Assembly: GCF_007830495.1 (NCBI RefSeq)
Contig: NZ_VLKW01000010.1
Location: forward strand, 186,001 to 250,000
From: Pseudoduganella flava
Lineage (GTDB): Bacteria; Pseudomonadota; Gammaproteobacteria; Burkholderiales; Burkholderiaceae_D
Direction of reading: 5' to 3'
Length of the DNA stretch: 64,000 nt
The notes under the pieces are model-generated. The model saw nothing but the letters and a program-made list of their open reading frames with translations, was not told where the DNA came from and searched no databases. Below are positions 60,520 to 64,000 of the stretch, piece by piece; the first letter of the stretch is position 1; every line of letters starts with the position of its first letter. The position numbers and the translations under genes are program-made.

Positions 60520-61428
60520 ATGATCAATCTGCTCCGCCTCGACCTGAACCTCCTCGTCACGCTCGACGTCCTGCTCGAGGAGCACAATGTGACGCGCGCC
60601 GCGGCACGCTTGCACTTGTCGCAGCCATCGATCAGCGTACAGCTGGCGCGGCTGCGCGACATGCTCAAGGATCCCCTGCTCCTGCCCGGTCCGCGCGGCA
60701 TGCGCCCGACGGCACGCGCCGAGGAGCTGCGGGCACCGCTGCGCCAGGCCCTCGAATCGCTGGAACAGGCGGTGGCGCCCTCCGCGCCGTTCGACCCGGC
60801 CGCGGCCAGCCAGACGTGGTGCGTGGCCGCGTCGGACTACGGCGAGTCGACCGTCGTGCTGCCCGCGCTGGCCGGCCTGCGCGCGGCCGCGCCGGGCACG
60901 CGGCTGGCCGTCGTCGAGATGCATCCGGCCCGCATCGCCCGCCAGGCCGAACAGGGCGACATCGATCTTGCCTTCCACACCGTCGCCGGCTCGCCGCCGG
61001 GCCTGCGCCGGCGCACGCTGTTCGCGGAACGCTATGTGCTGGTGGGCCGCGCCGGCCATCCGCGCCTGAAGCGCCGGCCCACGCTGGCGCAGTTCTGCGC
61101 GCTCGACTTCGCGATCGTGTCGCCCGACGGCGGCGGCTTCGAGGGCGTTACCGATGCGGCGCTGGCCCAGGTGGGCGCGCAGCGGCGTGTCGTGCTGTCG
61201 GTGCCGCATTTCCTGTTCGTCGCATCGGCCGTCGCGCAGACGGATCTTGTCGCGATGCTGCCGCAGCGCCTGGCGCGCCAGCTGCAGGGATCACAGGATT
61301 TGCGGGTGGTGGAAGCGCCGGTCGACGTGCCGGGCTACGAGATGGCGATGCTGTGGCATGAGCGCCTGCATCGCGATCCGGCGCACCGCTGGCTGCGCGA
61401 GCATGTCGCCGCAGCGGTGCGAGACTAA
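60520..61428 (+). CDS. LysR-type transcriptional regulator
   Basis: 302 aa. The HTH (about residues 5-62) has RLDLNLLVTLDVLLEEHNVT and RAAARLHLSQPSISVQLARL, and the effector domain follows from about 90. It is of the NodD/LinR-like branch with a C-terminal MLWHERLHRDPAHRWLREHV. Divergent from the NAD(P)H oxidoreductase gene with 85 bp between starts; by LysR practice it likely controls that gene. It ends 4 bp from the convergent phaR. Confidence 0.9.
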   Translation: MINLLRLDLNLLVTLDVLLEEHNVTRAAARLHLSQPSISVQLARLRDMLKDPLLLPGPRGMRPTARAEELRAPLRQALESLEQAVAPSAPFDPAAASQTWCVAASDYGESTVVLPALAGLRAAAPGTRLAVVEMHPARIARQAEQGDIDLAFHTVAGSPPGLRRRTLFAERYVLVGRAGHPRLKRRPTLAQFCALDFAIVSPDGGGFEGVTDAALAQVGAQRRVVLSVPHFLFVASAVAQTDLVAMLPQRLARQLQGSQDLRVVEAPVDVPGYEMAMLWHERLHRDPAHRWLREHVAAAVRD

Positions 61429-61432
61429 GGGA

Positions 61433-61993
61433 TTACTTCTTGTCGGTCGGTGCCGGCGGCACGGCGAACGGGAAAGCACCGAACAGGTTCTTGCTCTGGT
61501 TTTGCATCTGCTCCTGCATCTGCACGAACAGGCTCTTGCTCTGGTCGATGTAGTTGTTCATCATGCCCTGCATGATCGGCGCCTGCACGTTCATGAACTG
61601 GGTCCACATCTCGGGGCTGAACGTCTTGCCGTCGAAATTGGCGGCGCTTTGCGTCAGGCGGCGCTGGATGTCGGTGAACGCCTGGACGTTCTTTTCCAGG
61701 TAAGTCCCCATCATGCCCTGCATCGCGTGCCCGTAGTAGCGGATGATCTGGGCCAGCACGTCCGTCGAAAACATCGGCGCGCCGCTGGCCTCTTCCTCGA
61801 GAATGATCTGCAACAGGATGCTGCGGGTCAGGTCTTCGTTCGACTTCGCGTCAACCACCGTGAACGGCTCATTGTCCAGCACCAGCTGCTTCACGTCGGT
61901 GAGCGTGATATACGAGCTGGTCTGCGTATCGTAGAGCCGGCGATTGGGGTACTTCTTGATCAGGCGTTCGGCAGTTTTCTTTACACTACTCAT
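61433..61993 (-). CDS. phaR: Polyhydroxyalkanoate synthesis repressor PhaR
   Basis: 186 aa from the ATG at 61993. The N-terminal DNA-binding domain (about residues 8-70) reads ERLIKKYPNRRLYDTQTSSY and ITLTDVKQLVLDNEPFTVVD. Phasin-binding/oligomer regions with MQGMMGTYLEKNVQAF and a Met/Gln-rich tail (MNVQAPIMQGMMNNY) follow. PhaR binds granules and the phasin promoter, releasing phasin expression when polymer accumulates. It lies downstream of phaC on the same strand, 228 bp away, with its own likely control region. Confidence 0.95.
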   Translation of the reverse strand: MSSVKKTAERLIKKYPNRRLYDTQTSSYITLTDVKQLVLDNEPFTVVDAKSNEDLTRSILLQIILEEEASGAPMFSTDVLAQIIRYYGHAMQGMMGTYLEKNVQAFTDIQRRLTQSAANFDGKTFSPEMWTQFMNVQAPIMQGMMNNYIDQSKSLFVQMQEQMQNQSKNLFGAFPFAVPPAPTDKK

Positions 61994-62047
61994 CACAAGT
62001 CCGATTGGTGGTCATATTGCGCCGCAGCGCATACCGTGTTGACTTCG

Positions 62048-62075
62048 AAAAAAAAGCGAACCGAGAGTTCGCTTT
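62048..62075 (-). terminator. Terminator between phaC and phaR
   Basis: On the minus strand the hairpin AAAGCGAAC-TCTCG-GTTCGCTTT is followed by eight Ts. It could end phaC transcription or, because a consensus -10 lies upstream at 62095-62100, act in the phaR leader. Confidence 0.8.
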
Positions 62076-62094
62076 CACTAGCCCTGCGCACCCT

Positions 62095-62130
62095 ATTATA
62101 GAGTGAAAATTTCGCGCAATGTACGTTGCG
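62095..62130 (-). promoter_or_regulatory. phaR: Candidate phaR promoter and PhaR-binding sequence
   Basis: On the minus strand TATAAT (62095-62100) is a consensus -10. The palindrome CGCAA-N6-TTGCG (62115-62130) overlaps the expected -35 region, and TTGCAACGCAAC (62161-62172) resembles the TTGCACCGCAAC repeat bound by PhaR in Ralstonia. Self-repression is inferred. Confidence 0.45.
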
Positions 62131-62221
62131 TTATATGAAATTGGCATTAAGAACGCGTTATTGCAACGCAACCAGCACACCATCCGGGAAAAGCCGGCAT
62201 CGTTTCCAACCGTTTCTCGGC

Positions 62222-63991
62222 TTAATCAGCCTTTTCCTTCACGTAACGGCCCGGCGCAGGCTCGATCGGCTTGTACTTCGCGCTGCCCAGCTTGGTCCGG
62301 GCCTTGACGTCCTTGCCGCCGTGTTCCGCCAGGAACGCGGCCCATTGCGGCCACCAGCTGCCTGGCTGTTCCGTCGCGCCGGCAAACCACGCCTCCGGGT
62401 CTTCCGGGCGGCCGTCGCTGATCCAGTGACTGCGCTTGTTCTTGGACGGCGCATTGATGACGCCCGCTATGTGCCCCGATGCGCCCAGCACGAAGCGGTT
62501 CGCCTCGCGCTTGCCCGGATTCAGGATGTTCATCGAGCCATAAGCGGACGTCCATGGCACGATGTGGTCCTCGCGGGAGCCGTAGATGAACGCCGGCGCG
62601 TCGATCGTGCCCAGGTCCACGGGGACGCCGCCGACCTTCACGCGCCCCGGGTCCTTCAGCTTGTTCTCCAGGTACGTGTTACGCAGGTACCAGCAGAACA
62701 TCGGGCCCGGCAGGTTCGTCGAATCGGAGTTCCAGTACAGCAGGTCGAACGGCGGCGGCTCGTTGCCCTTCAGGTAGTTCGACTGCACGTAGTTCCATAC
62801 CAGGTCGTTCGGGCGCAAGCTGGAGAACGTGCTGGCCAGGTCGCGGCCCGGCATCAGGCCGCCGTGCGCGAGGGCCTGTTCGCGCAGCTGCACTTGCGGC
62901 TCATCGACGAACACGTTCAGCACGCCCGTGTCGGAAAAGTCCAGGAACGTCGTCAGCAGCGTCACGCTGGCCGCCGGCTGTTCGCCGCGCGCGGCCAGCA
63001 CGGCCAGCGCGGTCGACAGCAGCGTGCCGCCGACGCAGAAGCCCAGCGTGTTCAGCCGCGGCTCCTTCGTGATCTCCTGCACCACACGGATCGCCTCGAT
63101 CACGCCCTGCTCCGTGTAGTCGTCCCACGACGTCTTCGCGAGCGATGCGTCCGGGTTGCGCCACGAGACGAGGAACACGGTATTGCCCTGCTCCACCGCG
63201 TAGCGCACCAGCGAGTTTTCCGGCTGCAGGTCGAGGATGTAGAACTTGTTGATGCACGGCGGGACCATCAGCAGCGGGCGCTGTTTCACGGTCTCCGTCA
63301 GCGGCTTGTACTGCAGCAGCTGGAACAGCGGGTTCTCGTAGACGACCTGCCCTTCCGTCGTGGCCAGGTTACGGCCCACTTCGAACGCCTTTTCGTCGGA
63401 CAGCGAGATGTGGCCCTTCTGCATGTCGGCCAGCATGTTCTTCAAGCCGCGCGTCAGGCTTTCGCCCTTCGTCTCGATCAGCTTCTGCTGGGCCTCGGGA
63501 TTGGTAGCCAGGAAGTTCGCCGGCGACATCGCATCGACGAGCTGCTGCACGGCGAAGCGGATCTTCTGCTTCTGGTGCGGCGTGGCCTCGACGGCGTCCG
63601 CCATCGCCAGCAGGAACTTGGCATTGAGCAGGTAGGCCGCCGCGTTGAAGGCGGTGATCGGGTTGGCCTTCCACGCGTCGCCGGCGAAGCGGCGGTCGCG
63701 GATCTCGGGCGTCTTGCCCTCCAGGACCTGCTGCCACAGCGCGCCCAGTTCGGCCATGTATTCGTTCTTCAGCGTCTCCAGCACGTCCGGCCGGAACGTG
63801 GCGCCGGCGTCGCGCAGCATCGCGAGGCCGGGGAAATTCGGCGGAAGATGGGCGGCGAAACTCTCGGGCAGATTGCCGGGGAAACCCGCCGGGAAATTGG
63901 CGGGAAAACTAGCGGGCGGCATCCAGGCCTTCCACTGCTCAGGGTTCATCCAGCTGGCCATCGTCTGCGCGTCGGGCATATTCATGTGCAT
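62222..63991 (-). CDS. phaC: Class I poly(3-hydroxyalkanoate) synthase PhaC
   Basis: 589 aa from the ATG at 63991; ATG at 63985 is an alternative and the window ends 9 bases further up. Catalytic triad of the alpha/beta fold: Cys319 in the lipase-like box LGFCVGGT, Asp475 in GSREDHIVPW and His507 in GASGHIAGVI. It polymerises hydroxyacyl-CoA into storage granules. The N-terminal 25-60 has a Pro/Phe-rich repeat (FPANFPAGFPGNLPESF), outside the conserved core. Followed by phaR. No phaA or phaB is in view. Confidence 0.95.
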   Translation of the reverse strand: MHMNMPDAQTMASWMNPEQWKAWMPPASFPANFPAGFPGNLPESFAAHLPPNFPGLAMLRDAGATFRPDVLETLKNEYMAELGALWQQVLEGKTPEIRDRRFAGDAWKANPITAFNAAAYLLNAKFLLAMADAVEATPHQKQKIRFAVQQLVDAMSPANFLATNPEAQQKLIETKGESLTRGLKNMLADMQKGHISLSDEKAFEVGRNLATTEGQVVYENPLFQLLQYKPLTETVKQRPLLMVPPCINKFYILDLQPENSLVRYAVEQGNTVFLVSWRNPDASLAKTSWDDYTEQGVIEAIRVVQEITKEPRLNTLGFCVGGTLLSTALAVLAARGEQPAASVTLLTTFLDFSDTGVLNVFVDEPQVQLREQALAHGGLMPGRDLASTFSSLRPNDLVWNYVQSNYLKGNEPPPFDLLYWNSDSTNLPGPMFCWYLRNTYLENKLKDPGRVKVGGVPVDLGTIDAPAFIYGSREDHIVPWTSAYGSMNILNPGKREANRFVLGASGHIAGVINAPSKNKRSHWISDGRPEDPEAWFAGATEQPGSWWPQWAAFLAEHGGKDVKARTKLGSAKYKPIEPAPGRYVKEKAD

Positions 63992-64000
63992 TCCATTTAG

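Noticed and set aside
62126..64000. 624-codon open frame opposite phaC
   Set aside because: Antisense to PhaC, whose catalytic triad is intact; the frame has no motifs.
1..64000. CRISPR arrays, tRNA or rRNA genes
   Set aside because: I saw no regularly spaced direct repeats and no tRNA-like cloverleaf or rRNA sequence. The closest repeats (13-bp and 88-bp) have the wrong geometry for CRISPR.

Overview
This 64 kb window of dense, high-GC chromosomal DNA comes from a Gram-negative betaproteobacterium, most likely an Oxalobacteraceae member of the Massilia/Duganella/Pseudoduganella type. This rests on protein character and gene order (rpfE-recJ, prfB-lysS, a class I phaC next to phaR, two LolC/E-type permeases, peptide and TonB transporters), not on a database match. 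About 54 protein genes are supported. I saw no tRNA, rRNA, CRISPR array, transposase gene, phage gene or replication origin. Most of the window is ordinary chromosome.

Layout. 1-4.4 kb (minus): start of comEC, a TatD hydrolase, lolD and two tandem lolC/lolE paralogues. 4.5-7.2 kb (plus): rpfE-like gene and recJ. 7.3-13.4 kb: two DUF4440-type secreted proteins, a DUF2384/RES toxin-antitoxin pair, DUF2288, DUF817, a cpdB-like lipoprotein and a small membrane protein. 13.4-16.8 kb: prfB with its programmed frameshift, a HAD phosphatase and lysS. 17.1-22.2 kb (minus): a protein with three CheW domains, a soluble three-PAS chemoreceptor, a SLATT-type 2TM protein and ppnN. 22.4-27.2 kb: a POT peptide transporter and a large secreted heparinase II/III-like protein. 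27.3-35.2 kb: glpD, PBP1a, an orphan Tat-exported binding protein, a PP2C phosphatase, phzF and a LysR regulator. 35.3-42.0 kb: mfd-serB, then a MEDS-domain sensor overlapping a hybrid histidine kinase. 42.0-49.8 kb: CoA transferase, TspO, cytochromes, small proteins, metC and rimO.

49.8-59.4 kb is a sugar-uptake locus: a LacI regulator, a TonB-dependent receptor, a complete CUT1-type ABC importer and a GH1 beta-glucosidase. The beta-glucosidase gene has a perfect 20-bp palindromic operator just downstream of its predicted promoter. The logic is outer-membrane uptake, then ABC import, then cytoplasmic hydrolysis of a beta-glucoside such as cellobiose, repressed by LacI. 59.6-64 kb: an NAD(P)H oxidoreductase, a LysR regulator, and the polyhydroxyalkanoate genes phaR and phaC.

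Non-coding structure is rich. A family of palindromic repeats built from GGGGACTGTCCC/GGGTCTGACCC arms and a GGAAATATTTCC core occurs at 27.3, 50.9, 51.0 and 59.5 kb. A perfect hairpin covers the ribosome binding site of the heparinase-like gene. A 13-bp tandem repeat starts at the end of a small gene at 44.5 kb, and a triple palindromic repeat overlaps the end of rimO. Terminator-like hairpins sit in the leaders of metC and phaR. The strongest candidates for under-described biology are the MEDS-kinase operon, the PAS-chemoreceptor/triple-CheW pair, the ppnN-SLATT pair and the RBS-masking hairpin.
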